From Desulfobulbaceae bacterium (GTDB lineage: Bacteria; Desulfobacterota; Desulfobulbia; Desulfobulbales; Desulfurivibrionaceae), in the NCBI GenBank assembly GCA_003517965.1, contig DOZO01000005.1, forward strand, positions 12,435-41,366: a DNA stretch of 28,932 nucleotides, read 5' to 3'. Within the stretch, counting starts at the first letter, position 1, and every line of letters begins with the position of its first letter. A model generated the notes under the pieces. The model did not search any database. It saw only the letters and a list, made by a program, of their open reading frames with translations, and was not told the DNA's origin. This document shows positions 1 through 8,534 of the stretch, one piece after another. The translations under genes and the position numbers were made by a program.

Positions 1-22
1 GTGGTGCTGCTGAACGGTTACC
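1..22. repeat. Partial copy of the 134-bp inverted-repeat element, cut by the window edge
   Basis: The first 22 bases match the right terminal repeat of the element at 20641-20774 (bases 20753-20774) at 19 of 22 positions, including the core GTGGTGCTGCTG and the downstream ACG.TTAC. It ends 1 bp before the stop codon of the lipoprotein gene (24-26), just as the complete copy ends 2 bp before the efp stop. The rest of this copy would lie to the left of the window. Confidence 0.6.
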
Positions 23-23
23 C

Positions 24-1088
24 CTACTCCGCCACCTCATAGGTGGTTTCCATGGAGGAAGTGCTTTCGTTAGCAGGGCGGGCCTGGTCAAAGGCGGTGA
101 CTGAGTAATACCAGAGACCTTTACCCTTAGGCGGTTTTACATCCAGAAAAGAAAGCCCTGCCCCGCCAACCTCGCCGATGCGCTCCGGCTTCTGGCTCTT
201 GGCCGAGCGGCGATAGATGCGAAAACCTGCCAGATCCGGTTCCGCAACCATCTCCCAGATAATCTTGACCCCCTCCCGAGTGGCCACAGTCCGGACCTTC
301 TGGGGCGGGGCCGGAGGCATAAGGTCACGCGGCACGGCGCTTAAGGCCGCGCTTGCCCTACCCGATGCCGTGGTTCCCGCATACAGTCGCAAAGCCCGCA
401 CTTTGTACCAGTAGGCCTTCCCGTTTCGCAAGCCCTTATCCACATAGACCAGCCCCTCTATCGGCTCACCCGGCATCTCGGCAAAAGTTTCTCCACCGTC
501 GCTTGAGCGGGACACCTGATAGCGCATGGAGCCGGAGGCAGGCGCCCCGTCCAGCAAGCCAGTTGGCGGCTGCCAGCGCAGGGTCAGAAGCTTGTCCCCT
601 TCCTCAATCCTGAAATTCATGGGAGCCAGGAGTGGGGTATCCCAGACAACCGAAACGGTATTTGAATCATCACTGCTGACAAACCAGCCCGCCTTGCTCC
701 GCACCCGATACACATAACGGTGATTTGGCCGCAACAAAAGCTCCTGGTAAGAAACTTTGCCCTTGTCGCTACTGGCCGCCGTGATCTCGATGGAAGGCCC
801 AAAGGGGATGGGGCAGTCCGGACAATAATCCTGGTTGGGAATAACAGCCCGCAGCAGTTCAAATTTCTCAATCCGGTAAGGCAGACGCTCGCCCTCAACA
901 GTCTGGCGGGGATAGGACCAACTGAGCTCCACCCCTTTTTCGTCCAGATGATAGTCAAGATCGGAGATTGGCGCGGGCATGACCGTATCAGGCGGCACCG
1001 GTCTGGTCTTCTTGCCGCAACCTGGCAAACCGGCCAGCAGTGCCAGCCCCAAAAGCGCAACTACGATTTTGCTGGCGGCAGGCTTCAT
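24..1088 (-). CDS. Fibronectin type III repeat lipoprotein
   Basis: A 354-aa exported protein. The N-terminus has a lysine, a hydrophobic stretch (about residues 8-20) and the lipobox L21-P-G-C24, so it is predicted to be lipidated at Cys24 and anchored in the inner or outer membrane. The mature part carries three FN3-like modules (about 40-150, 155-255, 260-350), each with the W-x-x-P / Y-x-x-x-R pattern (SWSYP, LRWQPP, GFRIYRRS). FN3 modules usually mediate protein or carbohydrate contacts; no catalytic motif is visible. The start overlaps the argH stop in an ATGA, so it is translationally coupled as the last gene of the arginine operon, although no biochemical link to arginine is evident. 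The exact role is unknown. The lipoprotein call is firm from the lipobox; FN3 is from pattern recognition. Confidence 0.85.
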   Translation of the reverse strand: MKPAASKIVVALLGLALLAGLPGCGKKTRPVPPDTVMPAPISDLDYHLDEKGVELSWSYPRQTVEGERLPYRIEKFELLRAVIPNQDYCPDCPIPFGPSIEITAASSDKGKVSYQELLLRPNHRYVYRVRSKAGWFVSSDDSNTVSVVWDTPLLAPMNFRIEEGDKLLTLRWQPPTGLLDGAPASGSMRYQVSRSSDGGETFAEMPGEPIEGLVYVDKGLRNGKAYWYKVRALRLYAGTTASGRASAALSAVPRDLMPPAPPQKVRTVATREGVKIIWEMVAEPDLAGFRIYRRSAKSQKPERIGEVGGAGLSFLDVKPPKGKGLWYYSVTAFDQARPANESTSSMETTYEVAE

Positions 1089-2488
1089 AAAAGACCCAAT
1101 GCCTCTTCCGCCCGCTTAAGTGCCTCTGCCACCACCGAGCCCGCGGTACCGCCCAGGGAAACCCTGCTGTTTACCGAACCGGCAATGGAAAGTACGACAA
1201 AAACATCGTCTTCGATGACCTCGGAAAACCCCTTGAGCTCTGCCAGACTTAGTTCGGTTAATTCTTTCCCCTGGCTCAGGCAAAAGGCCACAGTACGGCC
1301 AACAATGGCATGAGCCTGCCTGAAGGGGATGTTTTTGCGCACCAGATAATCGGCCAGATCGGTGGCGGTCATGTAACCTCCCCCAAGCCCTGCGGCCAGG
1401 CGCGCTTCATTAAAAGTGAGGTTGGCCAGCAACTGGGTCATAATCGCCACCGACTGGGATACGGTGTCCACCGTGTCGAACAGAGGTTCCTTGTCTTCCT
1501 GAAGATCGCGGTTATAGGTCATGGGCAGGCCCTTGAGCAGCATCAACAGGCTCATGAGATTGCCCACCACCCGACCGCTCTTGCCCCGGATCAGCTCGGG
1601 GATATCGGGATTCTTCTTCTGGGGCATGATGCTGCTGCCGGTGCAGAAGCTGTCGGCCAGGGTAACGAAGGAGAATTCTTCGGTGGTCCACAGCACCAAT
1701 TCTTCAGACAACCTGCTCAGGTGGATCTGAATCAGGCTGGCCGCGCTCATAAACTCGATGAGATGATCCCGATCCCCAACCGTATCCATGCTGTTGGCGG
1801 TAACAGCCAGAAAACCAAGCTCTTTGGCGACAAACTCACGGTCGATTGGTAGGCCGGTTCCGGCCAGGGCCGCGGCGCCCAGGGGCATGACATTGATCCT
1901 TTTTAAGGCATCGGCAAGACGCTCACGATCACGGCCAAACATCTCGTAATAGGCCAGAAGATGGTGGGCCACCAGCACCGGCTGGGCTCGTTGCAAATGG
2001 GTATAACCCGGCATCACCGTCTGCTGATACTTCCGGGCCAGGACGACGAAAGCCTTTTGCAACTCGGTCAGCAGCTGCATCAGACAACGACACTCTTCCC
2101 GCAAGTAGAGACGGACATCCAAGGCCACCTGATCGTTGCGACTCCGGGCGGTGTGCAGCTTTTCCCCAGCCGGGCCGATCTTTTCCACCAGGGCCTTTTC
2201 GATATTCATGTGAATATCTTCAAGCTCCGGATTAAAGACAAAATTACCGGCTTCAATCTCCTGCTCTATCAGCTCAAGCCCCTGAACAATGAGCACACCC
2301 TCGGCCTCGCTGATCAGCCCCTGTCTGGCAAGCATGCGGGCATGGGCCCGGCTTCCGGCAATATCGTAGCGATAGAGGCGGGCATCATAGTGGATGGAGG
2401 CGGTAAAAGCCGCCACCGAGGCCGCAGTCTTTTCCGCGAACCTGCCGCCCCACATTGCCGGGTTATGGATGTTTCCTGCCGAAGACAT
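1085..2488 (-). CDS. argH: Argininosuccinate lyase
   Basis: Catalyses argininosuccinate to arginine plus fumarate, the last step of arginine synthesis, as a cytoplasmic homotetramer. The 467 aa are a normal length. The fumarase/aspartase superfamily signature GSSIMPQKKNPD is at about 284-295 with the catalytic-loop serine. The TARSRNDQ segment (about 113-120) and THLQRAQP (about 163-170, with the family histidine) are also intact. The gene follows argG by 16 bp and overlaps the FN3 lipoprotein start by 4 bp, so it sits in the argBDFGH operon. Nothing in the sequence suggests a fusion or loss of function. Confidence 0.97.
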   Translation of the reverse strand: MSSAGNIHNPAMWGGRFAEKTAASVAAFTASIHYDARLYRYDIAGSRAHARMLARQGLISEAEGVLIVQGLELIEQEIEAGNFVFNPELEDIHMNIEKALVEKIGPAGEKLHTARSRNDQVALDVRLYLREECRCLMQLLTELQKAFVVLARKYQQTVMPGYTHLQRAQPVLVAHHLLAYYEMFGRDRERLADALKRINVMPLGAAALAGTGLPIDREFVAKELGFLAVTANSMDTVGDRDHLIEFMSAASLIQIHLSRLSEELVLWTTEEFSFVTLADSFCTGSSIMPQKKNPDIPELIRGKSGRVVGNLMSLLMLLKGLPMTYNRDLQEDKEPLFDTVDTVSQSVAIMTQLLANLTFNEARLAAGLGGGYMTATDLADYLVRKNIPFRQAHAIVGRTVAFCLSQGKELTELSLAELKGFSEVIEDDVFVVLSIAGSVNSRVSLGGTAGSVVAEALKRAEEALGLL

Positions 2489-2504
2489 AAGGTTGTTACC
2501 TGGG

Positions 2505-3722
2505 TTAATTGTTGGTTTTCTTTTTTTCCACCAAAGCCTGAATGGTCAGGCGCAGGGCGTTGAGGCGGATGAACCCGCCGGCATCCGACTGGGTATAAAC
2601 AGCGTCCTCCTCAAAGGTGGCAAAGCTTTCCTGATAGAGTGACTGCTCGGACTTGCGGCCCACCGGGATGCAGTTGCCCTTGAACAGCTTGAGGCGCACC
2701 ACTCCGTTCACCGTTTCCTGGGCATTATCCATGGTCTTTTGCAGAAGTTTCATCTCCGGAGAAAACCAGAAGCCATTGTAGATCAACTCCGAATAACGGG
2801 GGATCAGGCTATCGCGGATCTTCATAACCTCACGATCCAGGGTGATGGTTTCCAGATCCCGATGAGCCATGCGCAAAATGGTGCCGCCTGGGGTTTCGTA
2901 TACCCCGCGGGATTTCATGCCCACAAAGCGGTTTTCCACCATGTCCAGCCGCCCGATGCCGTTGGCGCCGCCCAGGGTGTTCAGGCGAGCCATCAGGGCC
3001 GCGGGGCTGAGCCGTTCGCCATTGATGGCCACCGGGTTACCGCCGGCAAATTCCATTTCGATATAGGTCGGTACCTCCGGGGCCTTTTCCGGGGAGACGG
3101 AAAGCTTGAACATGCTCTCTTCCGGCTCATTCCAAGGATCTTCCAGGATGCCACCCTCAAAGCTGATATGCAGGAGATTTTCATCTGAGCTGTAGGGCTT
3201 CTCCTTGGTCACCGGCACGGGAATGCCATGCTGGGCCGCATAAGCCATGAGCTTGGTCCGGGAATTCAGCTCCCAGATCCGCCAGGGAGCGATGATGGTC
3301 AGCCTGGGGTTTAAGGCCAGATAGGTCAGCTCAAAACGCACCTGGTCGTTGCCCTTGCCGGTAGCTCCGTGACTAACGGCGTCGGCGCCTTCCGCCTCGG
3401 CGATTCGCACCTGTTCCCGGGCGATGACCGGCCGGGCCAGGGAGGTGCCCAGCAGGTAGGAACCCTCATAAATGGCGTTGGCCCGAAAAGCCGGAAAGAC
3501 ATAATCGCGAACAAACTCTTCGCGCAGATCGGAGATGATCACCTTTTCGGCGCCGGTGGCCAACCCTTTGGCCCGAACCTTGTCCCAGTCCTCTTCCTGC
3601 CCCACATCAGCGGCAAAAGCTACGACCGGAACCTGATACTCTTCCCGCAGCCACTTGAGGATCACCGAGGTGTCCAGTCCGCCGGAATAGGCGAGGACGA
3701 TCTTGTTTATATTAGCAGCCAT
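2505..3722 (-). CDS. argG: Argininosuccinate synthase
   Basis: Joins citrulline and aspartate with ATP to give argininosuccinate, the penultimate step of arginine synthesis. At 405 aa it has the usual length for the shorter bacterial type. The N-terminal ATP-pyrophosphatase P-loop SGGLDTS is at residues 13-19. The segment GATGKGNDQVRFE (starting near residue 117) is the characteristic second family motif. A GGGAG Shine-Dalgarno about 10 nt upstream supports the ATG at 3722. The gene lies 45 bp after argF and 16 bp before argH on the same strand, consistent with one transcript. Confidence 0.97.
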   Translation of the reverse strand: MAANINKIVLAYSGGLDTSVILKWLREEYQVPVVAFAADVGQEEDWDKVRAKGLATGAEKVIISDLREEFVRDYVFPAFRANAIYEGSYLLGTSLARPVIAREQVRIAEAEGADAVSHGATGKGNDQVRFELTYLALNPRLTIIAPWRIWELNSRTKLMAYAAQHGIPVPVTKEKPYSSDENLLHISFEGGILEDPWNEPEESMFKLSVSPEKAPEVPTYIEMEFAGGNPVAINGERLSPAALMARLNTLGGANGIGRLDMVENRFVGMKSRGVYETPGGTILRMAHRDLETITLDREVMKIRDSLIPRYSELIYNGFWFSPEMKLLQKTMDNAQETVNGVVRLKLFKGNCIPVGRKSEQSLYQESFATFEEDAVYTQSDAGGFIRLNALRLTIQALVEKKKTNN

Positions 3723-3767
3723 TGGCCGTGTTCTCCCAAAGTACGTTAATTTCAGTTTCGACCTTTT

Positions 3768-4679
3768 TCATGCCAGATGCATGGCCAGAATAGCCCTGTG
3801 GATGTGGAGCTTGTTCTCCGCCTGGTCAAAGGCGACACATTGCGGCCCTTCCAGTATCTCTTCGGAGATCTCCTCGTCGCGGTGGGCAGGCAGGCAGTGG
3901 AGGACTATGGCCCCCGAGTTGGCCTGGGCCACCAGAGCCGCGTTTACCTGGTACGGGCGAAAGACGGCCAGCCTTTGCTCCTGCTCACTTTCCTGGCCCA
4001 TGCTGGCCCAGACGTCGGTGTTGATCACGTCCGCCTGGCGCACCGCCTCGGCCGGATCGCGCACCACCCGGATGGGCTGGCTTGCCACGGCTTGCGCCGC
4101 CGCGAGAATGGCAGGGTTGGGATCATAGCCCTCCGGACAGGCCAGAGTCAGGGCAAAGCCAAAACGGGCCGCAGCCTGAATCCAGGAGTTGGCCATGTTG
4201 TTGCCGTCGCCCAGCCAGGCGATATGGAGATTGACGACCGACCCCTTATGCTCGATCACCGTCATGATGTCGCTCAACACCTGACATGGATGGTGCAGAT
4301 CGGTTAAGGCATTGATCACCGGCACCGAAGAATATCCGGCCAGCTCGTCGACAATGGCCTGACCATAGGTGCGAACAACCATCCCATCCACATAACGGGA
4401 CATAACCCGAGCCATATCCTTCAGCGGCTCATTGCGGGCCAACTGGGTATCGCGCCCGGAGAGATAGATTACCTGACCGCCCAGGCCATACATAGCCGCT
4501 TCAAATGATACCCTGGTCCGGGTAGAAGGTTTTTCAAAGATAAGGGCCACGGTTTTCCCAACCAGCTGCTGGTGGCGAACTCCGGCCTTGGCCTCTTTTT
4601 TAAGCAACAGGGCCTGCTCGATATAGGCGGCAAGCTGCTCCCTGCTGAAATCCTGTAATGCCAATAGATGCTTTGTCAT
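3768..4679 (-). CDS. argF: Ornithine carbamoyltransferase, anabolic
   Basis: Converts ornithine and carbamoyl phosphate to citrulline in the cytoplasm. At 303 aa it has the normal subunit length. The carbamoyl-phosphate loop STRTR is at residues 52-56, HPCQ at 130-133, the ornithine-loop DVWASMG at 222-228 and HCLPAHR at 261-267; together these identify an OTC and not an aspartate or acetylornithine carbamoyltransferase. A GAGAG ribosome-binding site lies about 8 nt before the ATG. A small hairpin (4694-4711) and an A/T-rich tract lie between it and the upstream argD, the largest gap within the operon (114 bp). Anabolic use is inferred from its place between argD and argG. Confidence 0.96.
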   Translation of the reverse strand: MTKHLLALQDFSREQLAAYIEQALLLKKEAKAGVRHQQLVGKTVALIFEKPSTRTRVSFEAAMYGLGGQVIYLSGRDTQLARNEPLKDMARVMSRYVDGMVVRTYGQAIVDELAGYSSVPVINALTDLHHPCQVLSDIMTVIEHKGSVVNLHIAWLGDGNNMANSWIQAAARFGFALTLACPEGYDPNPAILAAAQAVASQPIRVVRDPAEAVRQADVINTDVWASMGQESEQEQRLAVFRPYQVNAALVAQANSGAIVLHCLPAHRDEEISEEILEGPQCVAFDQAENKLHIHRAILAMHLA

Positions 4680-4693
4680 AGTTTAATCTCTCT

Positions 4694-4711
4694 GTTTGGT
4701 TGTGGCCAAAC
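4694..4711 (-). promoter_or_regulatory. Small hairpin in the argD-argF leader
   Basis: GTTTGG-6 nt-CCAAAC forms a 6-bp stem just upstream of the argF Shine-Dalgarno (minus strand). Beyond it runs a tract of 7 and 8 consecutive A/T bases. It could influence argF translation or mark a processing point. No T-run follows the stem on the minus strand, so it is not a standard terminator. No ArgR-type operator was recognised. Confidence 0.25.
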
Positions 4712-4793
4712 TACAACTCATACAAAAAAACTTTTTTTTTGCAAAGGGATTTTTCGCAGAAAATATATAGGGGGAAGTGTAGGACAGGGGCCC

Positions 4794-5996
4794 TTACTGG
4801 CTCAACTCGGCAAAAATCTCGTCCAAAGCCTGAATCAGCTGGTCTATCTCGACTCGGCTGATGATAAGCGGGGGCAGACAGCGCAACACCTTGCCACCGG
4901 CAAAGTTCAGGAGTACTCCTTTTTCAAAAAGCCGGTTGACCATGGCCGGGCCCTGGTCAACCCAGGCCTCAGCCAAAGGCAGGCCCTGAATCAGGCCCAG
5001 TCCGCGGGCTGGACTGGCTATAGCCGGATATTTAGCAGCCAGCCCGGTAAGCCGCTCGGCCAGATAGAACCCCTTGTTCCTGACCTCGCCAAGAAAACCC
5101 TCGGCCAGCATGAGGCGCAAGACCGTCACCGCGGCGGCACAGGCCACCGGATTGCCGCCAAAGGTCGAAGCGTGGCTTCCCGGCTCAAAGGCCTTGGCCA
5201 CCGACTCTGTAGCCAGCATGGCACCGATGGGCAGACCATTGCCAAGGGCTTTGGCCAGGGTAAGGATGTCGGGAATCACCCCGCACTGTTCGTAGGCAAA
5301 AAGGGTGCCGGTCCGGCCCATGCCCACCTGGATCTCATCAAAAATCAGCAACAGATCATGCTTGTCGCATAGTTGACGGATGGCGACCAGATACTCGGGC
5401 GATAGCGGTCGGACTCCGCCTTCTCCCTGCAAAGGCTCACAGAGAATGGCGCAGGTCTCCGGGGTAATCATCGCCTCAAGTGCCACGATATCGTCGAAGG
5501 GCGCATGAAGAAAGCCTTGGGGCAGCGGCTCAAAGCCCTGATGAAATTTGCTCTGCCCTGTGGCGGCCACAGTAGCCAGAGTCCGGCCATGAAAAGAACC
5601 AGCCAGCGAGATAATCTCGTATTTACCCTCCGGGCTTGCCTTGCGCGCCAGCTTGATCGCAGCCTCATTGGCCTCCGCCCCTGAGTTGGCCAGGAAAACC
5701 CGGTCAGCAAAAGAATGGTTGATCAGCAGTTCGGCCAGTTCGGTTTGCGGCATTGTATGATAAAGGTTTGAAACATGCACCAGAGTTGAGGCCTGGCGGC
5801 AGATCGCCTCGGTGATTGCCGGATGGCAATGCCCCAGGCTGCAGACCGCGATACCGGCAAGGCAATCCAGATATTCCCTGCCGTCAGCGTCCTTGAGCAG
5901 ACAGCCCCGCCCCTCGACCATCACCGCCGGATACCGGCCATAGGTGGTCATAAACAAGGCCTTGCTCTTTTCGATCCATTCCGCGTTAGCCATCAT
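4794..5996 (-). CDS. argD: Acetylornithine aminotransferase
   Basis: PLP-dependent class III aminotransferase that makes N-acetylornithine from N-acetylglutamate semialdehyde and glutamate. It is 400 aa, the family norm. SGAEANEAA (105-113), the cofactor-ring motif FDEIQVGMGRTG (219-230) and the Schiff-base lysine K249 in LAKALGNG are all present. The argB stop overlaps the first ATG by 4 bp (ATGA); a second ATG directly follows, so the true N-terminus may be one residue shorter. Some argD enzymes also work in lysine synthesis as succinyl-DAP aminotransferase, which the sequence alone cannot decide. The operon context supports the arginine role. Confidence 0.95.
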   Translation of the reverse strand: MMANAEWIEKSKALFMTTYGRYPAVMVEGRGCLLKDADGREYLDCLAGIAVCSLGHCHPAITEAICRQASTLVHVSNLYHTMPQTELAELLINHSFADRVFLANSGAEANEAAIKLARKASPEGKYEIISLAGSFHGRTLATVAATGQSKFHQGFEPLPQGFLHAPFDDIVALEAMITPETCAILCEPLQGEGGVRPLSPEYLVAIRQLCDKHDLLLIFDEIQVGMGRTGTLFAYEQCGVIPDILTLAKALGNGLPIGAMLATESVAKAFEPGSHASTFGGNPVACAAAVTVLRLMLAEGFLGEVRNKGFYLAERLTGLAAKYPAIASPARGLGLIQGLPLAEAWVDQGPAMVNRLFEKGVLLNFAGGKVLRCLPPLIISRVEIDQLIQALDEIFAELSQ

Positions 5997-6871
5997 ATTA
6001 CCTCGGTGCCTACCCCTTGCTGAGTAAACATTTCCAGCAAGATGGCATGCTCCACTCGTCCATCAATGATATGCGCCTTGCCAACTCCGGCCCGAACCAC
6101 ATCCTGACAACACCGAACTTTGGGAATCATGCCCCCGGCGATGATCCCCTCGGCAATATACTGATCAACCGCGTCGCAGGTCATGGAGGAGATGAGCGCC
6201 CCTGCCTTGCCCAGAACCCCGGCCACATCGGTAAGCAGGATAAGTTTTTCGGCCTTAAGATGAGTGGCGATAGCGCCGGCCACCAGATCCGCGTTGATAT
6301 TGTAGGCCTGTCCGTCTTCACCCACGCCCACCGGGGCGATGACCGGAATGAAGTCCTGGGCATCCAGGGTATGGAGGATCTGCGGGTTGACCGTGGTCAC
6401 CTCCCCCACCCTGCCAAGGTCGATGATCTCCGGCGGAGTATTTTCAGCCTGGGCCTTCATGATCTGCATCTTTTTCGCCTTGATCAGGTCCCCGTCCCGA
6501 CCGGAAAGGCCAACCGCCTTGCCCCCGTAAAAATTGATCAAACCGACAATCTCCTTGTTCACCTTACCCACCAGAACCATCTCCACCACGTCCATGGTGT
6601 CGCCATCGGTGACCCTCATCCCCTGGACATAATCGCTCTTGATCTGCATCTTGTTCAGGAATTTATTGATCTGCGGCCCCCCGCCATGCACCACCACGGG
6701 GTTGATCCCGACATACTTCATCAAGATGATATCCAGGGCGAAACTCTTTTTCAGTTCCTCATCCACCATGGCATGGCCACCATATTTGATGACCACGGTT
6801 TTGCCGTAAAATTTCTTGATATAGGGCAAGGATTCAATGAGGACTTTGGCTTTTTCGATACCTGTATGCAT
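5993..6871 (-). CDS. argB: Acetylglutamate kinase
   Basis: Phosphorylates N-acetylglutamate in the second step of the acetylated arginine pathway and is usually the arginine-inhibited control point. I start it at the ATG at 6871 (292 aa) because the family begins close to this IEKA..LIE.LPYI segment; the reading frame stays open to 6994, but that extra 41 aa look unlike the family. The N-terminal lysine motif KYGGHAM is at 29-35, followed by the HGGGPQIN substrate loop. The N-terminal helix (about residues 4-20) resembles the extension of arginine-sensitive hexameric enzymes, so feedback inhibition is likely but inferred. First gene of the argBDFGH operon, with a promoter at 6925-6953. Confidence 0.95.
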   Translation of the reverse strand: MHTGIEKAKVLIESLPYIKKFYGKTVVIKYGGHAMVDEELKKSFALDIILMKYVGINPVVVHGGGPQINKFLNKMQIKSDYVQGMRVTDGDTMDVVEMVLVGKVNKEIVGLINFYGGKAVGLSGRDGDLIKAKKMQIMKAQAENTPPEIIDLGRVGEVTTVNPQILHTLDAQDFIPVIAPVGVGEDGQAYNINADLVAGAIATHLKAEKLILLTDVAGVLGKAGALISSMTCDAVDQYIAEGIIAGGMIPKVRCCQDVVRAGVGKAHIIDGRVEHAILLEMFTQQGVGTEVI

Positions 6872-6924
6872 GGCAGTCTGTCTGTTGTTAATGAGTAATG
6901 GATTAGGGAATTTTTTCAGTACAC

Positions 6925-6953
6925 AAGATATACCGCCAACCGCAATCTGTAAA
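6925..6953 (-). promoter_or_regulatory. Predicted sigma-70 promoter of the arg operon
   Basis: On the minus strand TTTACA (6948-6953) and TATCTT (6925-6930) are separated by 17 bp, about 55 bp upstream of the argB ATG. It lies in the 202-bp divergent region shared with lptA. Assigned by eye from consensus spacing. Confidence 0.4.
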
Positions 6954-6999
6954 GAAGATAGGCGAGCAAAAAAACAGACCGCATCTCCCGGCAAAGCGA

Positions 7000-7028
7000 T
7001 TGCTTAGAAACTCCGATACTGGTATCTT
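7000..7028 (+). promoter_or_regulatory. Predicted sigma-70 promoter of lptA-lptB
   Basis: TTGCTT (7000-7005) and TATCTT (7023-7028) are spaced by 17 bp, about 45 bp before the lptA ATG. A GAGGAAAG ribosome-binding site follows, about 9 nt before the start. The -35 box is weak. Confidence 0.35.
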
Positions 7029-7073
7029 AAATTTTCCAAGAACCTATCAGTACTTTGAGGAAAGTGAAAAATC

Positions 7074-7646
7074 ATGACCCCCTTACGCCGTTTTTTTTGT
7101 CTGTCTGTACTCTTGTGTCCCCTCCTTGTGGCCAGTCTCGTCCTTGCGGCGCCTGCCACTGCGCCTGCCGCCGCTCCTGCCAGCAGCAAACCGCCGATTC
7201 ATGTCGAGGCAGATCGGATGGTTTCGCTGAAAAATGACAACGCTGTTCTTTTTACCGGCAACGTAGATGCCAAACAGGGCCAGATGACGATCCGCTCTGC
7301 GGAAATGACGGTTTATTATCTTTCCAATGAAGAAAAAGCCAAACTGCCCCAGAGCGACGAGCGCACGCTCAAGAAGCTTTTTGCCTCAGGCAATGTAGAG
7401 ATCCAGAATGACGGGATGACCGGCACCGGCGACAAAATGGAGTATTATGAAGCCGAGCGCAAGATGATCCTCATCGGCAACAGCAAGGTCTGGCAAGACA
7501 ACAACCTCGTTACCGGCCATACCGTTGTCGTGTTTCTCGACCAGGGCAAGAGCATCGCCGAACGAGGCGCTAAAAAAGGCGAGCGGGTCAAGGCCTTTTT
7601 CTATCCCGGCGGCGATGGGCCGCAGAGCGGTCAACAAAAGAAATGA
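7074..7646 (+). CDS. lptA: Lipopolysaccharide transport protein LptA (OstA-like, periplasmic)
   Basis: Periplasmic bridge protein that carries LPS from the inner-membrane LptBFGC complex to LptD. The 190-aa product has a Sec signal peptide (basic LRR, hydrophobic stretch, cleavage near VLA-AP around residue 25) and an Ala/Pro-rich linker. The OstA/LptA beta-jellyroll follows: PIHVEADRM near the N-terminus, then the repeated G.V....G.....A.....Y pattern to about residue 165. A GAGGAAAG site about 9 nt upstream supports the ATG. It overlaps lptB by 4 bp. lptC, often just upstream in Proteobacteria, is not here: the next gene upstream is the divergent argB. Confidence 0.88.
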   Translation: MTPLRRFFCLSVLLCPLLVASLVLAAPATAPAAAPASSKPPIHVEADRMVSLKNDNAVLFTGNVDAKQGQMTIRSAEMTVYYLSNEEKAKLPQSDERTLKKLFASGNVEIQNDGMTGTGDKMEYYEAERKMILIGNSKVWQDNNLVTGHTVVVFLDQGKSIAERGAKKGERVKAFFYPGGDGPQSGQQKK

Positions 7647-8383
7647 AGACGGAGACTCCCGTGTCTGTTCTCGAAACAAAAGACATTGTCAAACGCTATA
7701 AAAACCGGACGGTGGTGGACGGGATCAGCCTGCGGGTAGAAACCGGCACGGTGGTCGGCCTGCTCGGGCCAAACGGGGCCGGAAAAACCACCACCTTTTA
7801 TGCCATTGTCGGATTTATCCGACCTGATACAGGTGTTATTCTGCTGGACGGGAAGGATATTACCGGCCTGCCCATCCACAAGCGGGCCGGCAAAGGACTT
7901 TCCTATCTCCCTCAGGAATCCTCGGTTTTTAAAAAGCTCACCGTAGAAGAAAATGCCCGGATCATCCTGGAACCGCTGGGCCTGACCAGGGCCGAAATCA
8001 GCAACCGGGTCGGCCAGCTCATGGAAGACCTTAAGATCAGCCATCTGGCTGGCAACCGGGGGCACTCACTCTCCGGAGGCGAACGCCGCCGGGTGGAAAT
8101 CATGCGGGCCTTGGCCACCAATCCACATTTTATTCTGCTCGACGAGCCCTTTGCCGGGATTGATCCCTTATCGGTGGCCGATCTCCAGCAGATCATCAGA
8201 AATCTTAAAAAACGAGGCCTGGGGGTGCTTATCTCCGATCATAATGTCCGGGAAACCCTTTCCGTCTGTGATCAAGCCTATATCGTCAACCAGGGCAAGA
8301 TTCTCATCCATGGCGACGCCAAAGAAATCGTCGACAGCGCGGAAGCCCGTCGAATGTACCTCGGAGAAAACTTCACCCTTTAG
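7643..8383 (+). CDS. lptB: LPS export ABC transporter ATP-binding protein LptB
   Basis: Cytoplasmic ATPase of the LptB2FG LPS extractor. The 246 aa include Walker A GPNGAGKTT (42-50), the Q-loop Q91, the ABC signature LSGGE (143-147), Walker B ILLDEP (164-169) and the switch histidine H200 in ISDHN. The length and the SGGERRRVEI..AL sequence are characteristic of LptB and not of other ABC ATPases. The ATG overlaps the lptA stop (ATGA). An alternative GTG at 7661 has a better ribosome-binding site (GGAG, 6 nt spacing), so the true product may begin at residue 7. Partner permeases LptF/LptG are not in the window. Confidence 0.95.
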   Translation: MKTETPVSVLETKDIVKRYKNRTVVDGISLRVETGTVVGLLGPNGAGKTTTFYAIVGFIRPDTGVILLDGKDITGLPIHKRAGKGLSYLPQESSVFKKLTVEENARIILEPLGLTRAEISNRVGQLMEDLKISHLAGNRGHSLSGGERRRVEIMRALATNPHFILLDEPFAGIDPLSVADLQQIIRNLKKRGLGVLISDHNVRETLSVCDQAYIVNQGKILIHGDAKEIVDSAEARRMYLGENFTL

Positions 8384-8433
8384 TTTCTTCGTAACTGCGC
8401 AGGAATCGGAATTCCAAAGAATCACATTTCTTC

Positions 8434-8464
8434 TTGCAAAAACCTTGCCGTCATGGAGTATACT
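8434..8464 (+). promoter_or_regulatory. Possible promoter upstream of rpoN
   Basis: TTGCAA (8434-8439) and TATACT (8459-8464) lie in the 151-bp gap between lptB and rpoN. The 19-bp spacing is longer than ideal. If real, rpoN can be expressed apart from lptAB. Confidence 0.25.
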
Positions 8465-8534
8465 CTCACAATGACTGCGCAATCATGCGCTGATCTCTAT
8501 TCTTCGTTTCGCGGCAAAGGATTCTCGCTTACAT

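Noticed and set aside
6872..6994. Longer N-terminus of ArgB
   Set aside because: The frame is open to 6994, but the 41 extra residues do not resemble the family and would run across the predicted promoter.
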